DNA of 55,563 nt, from contig MPNW01000001.1 in assembly GCA_011800805.1 (NCBI GenBank), positions 217,886-273,448 of the forward strand, written 5' to 3'. The stretch is from Hirudo medicinalis (Eukaryota > Annelida > Clitellata > Hirudinida > Hirudinidae). A model generated the notes under the pieces. It worked only from the letters and a program-made list of their open reading frames with translations, did no database searches and was not told the origin of the DNA. Shown here in pieces: positions 55,021 to 55,563 of this stretch (position 1 is its first letter; each line of letters opens with the position of its first letter). The position numbers and the translations under genes are program-made.

Positions 55021-55436
55021 GTTTACGAACTTCAATGGATTTTTTTGGAAATAAAGCAAAACGTAAGCAAATAAAAGCATAAATATCAATAGAATATGTT
55101 GTTTCAATAAAATTCAAATTATTTTCATTATAATATATATCGCCATAATATTATTAAATTGTCATTCGATTGACGAAATTGGTAATTAAAATTACAAATA
55201 GATTTTCAAAGACTGATTTTTATGACAGCTCAAAGGGTTTTATCTTAATTTCTAATGCGTCTAATGCTTAAGCATACGTGCATATAGTTATAGAATATTA
55301 TAGATATACGGGAATGCAGAGATGTCATCAACAGTTTTTCATTTGTTTCCAAATCTATATGGTTATGTTCACCAGAACACCCCCTTCCTTCTAACAACCA
55401 TAAATTCCTGGGCTCCACCTCAATAAGATGACCTTC
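55021..55436. other. MORF4L1 5' flank, no gene seen
   Basis: Presumed promoter and 5' UTR, AT-rich. The minus frame 55245-55451 overlaps the LTR start and has no family resemblance. Confidence 0.4.
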
Positions 55437-55563
55437 TGTAGGATCGCACATCCATCATAATCACGTGCTGATCCTAGCCCTATCAGCGATGACTTAATCA
55501 GGCGCGCATCCTTTGTTTGTGGACATCCTCCTTTGTCCTGACTGGCTATTTAAGAAGCTACGT
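55437..55563 (+). mobile_element. LTR of a retrotransposon, 5' portion (window ends inside it)
   Basis: Begins TGTAG at 55437 and ends with 48 bases identical to window positions 1-48. With the left piece it reconstructs an LTR about 280 bases long in the same orientation. No polypurine tract precedes it, so it would be a 5' LTR or a solo LTR. Confidence 0.6.

Noticed and set aside
1..55563. CRISPR arrays, operons, bacterial promoters or ribosome binding sites
   Set aside because: The genes are spliced eukaryotic genes; no regularly spaced direct repeat array was seen.

Overview
This is a 55.6 kb piece of an intron-rich, AT-rich invertebrate nuclear genome. Genes are split into many short exons with GT-AG introns, several as short as about 60-120 bases. 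The spaces and long introns are filled with decayed LINEs, hAT and Merlin DNA transposons and an LTR. A complete UHRF1 gene argues for a lineage that keeps maintenance DNA methylation, so not a fly or a nematode. The sequence alone does not fix the phylum.

Layout, left to right. 1-200 is the 3' part of an LTR; a LINE scrap and a frameshifted restriction-like-endonuclease (RLE) LINE follow to about 3540. 4835-10448 (+) is a complete 13-exon GTPBP2 homologue. It faces, tail to tail, the 3-exon Mediator subunit gene MED7 (10901-13117, -). 13.6-17.1 kb is transposon debris including two hAT elements, one inside the other on opposite strands. 18520-24384 (-) is the eIF4E transporter 4E-T/EIF4ENIF1 in 20 coding exons. 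26-31.5 kb holds a second RLE LINE copy and a stack of three hAT elements plus a LINE; a 597-base assembly gap lies in the innermost element. 32901-35098 (-) is an unrecognised glutamine-rich coiled-coil gene. 37227-40889 (+) is a claudin/PMP22-like four-pass membrane gene with a TIR element in one intron. 41.5-42.8 kb is a broken mobile-element ORF related to the cc8K15.2-like family, itself hit by a hAT element. 43908-47300 (-) is a secreted protein with two WSC-like and several EGF-like modules, a possible alternative membrane-anchored end, and a Merlin element and a tRNA-Glu-like repeat in one intron. It is head to head with UHRF1 (47732-51715, +; all five domains). UHRF1 is tail to tail with the MRG15/MORF4L1 homologue (52468-55020, -). 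The window ends inside a second copy of the LTR it began in; the first and last 48 bases are identical.

How the genes relate. UHRF1 (hemimethylated-DNA and histone H3 reader, E3 ligase) and MRG15 (H3K36me reader) are chromatin readers. MED7 is a core Mediator subunit. 4E-T represses and shuttles eIF4E. GTPBP2 is a translational-GTPase relative linked to ribosome rescue. They are housekeeping genes and nothing suggests a shared operon or pathway. For GTPBP2, MED7, 4E-T, UHRF1, MRG15, the WSC gene and the Gln-rich gene I followed the splice phase across every junction by hand and it closes. The claudin-like gene has one junction I could not close.

The most unusual observations are: paired base changes in two hairpins of the RLE LINE tail; the WSC/EGF protein with an alternative transmembrane exon; a repeat ending in a tRNA-Glu-like domain that lacks its anticodon arm; a Merlin element with a perfect 8-bp target duplication; and the nested hAT stack.
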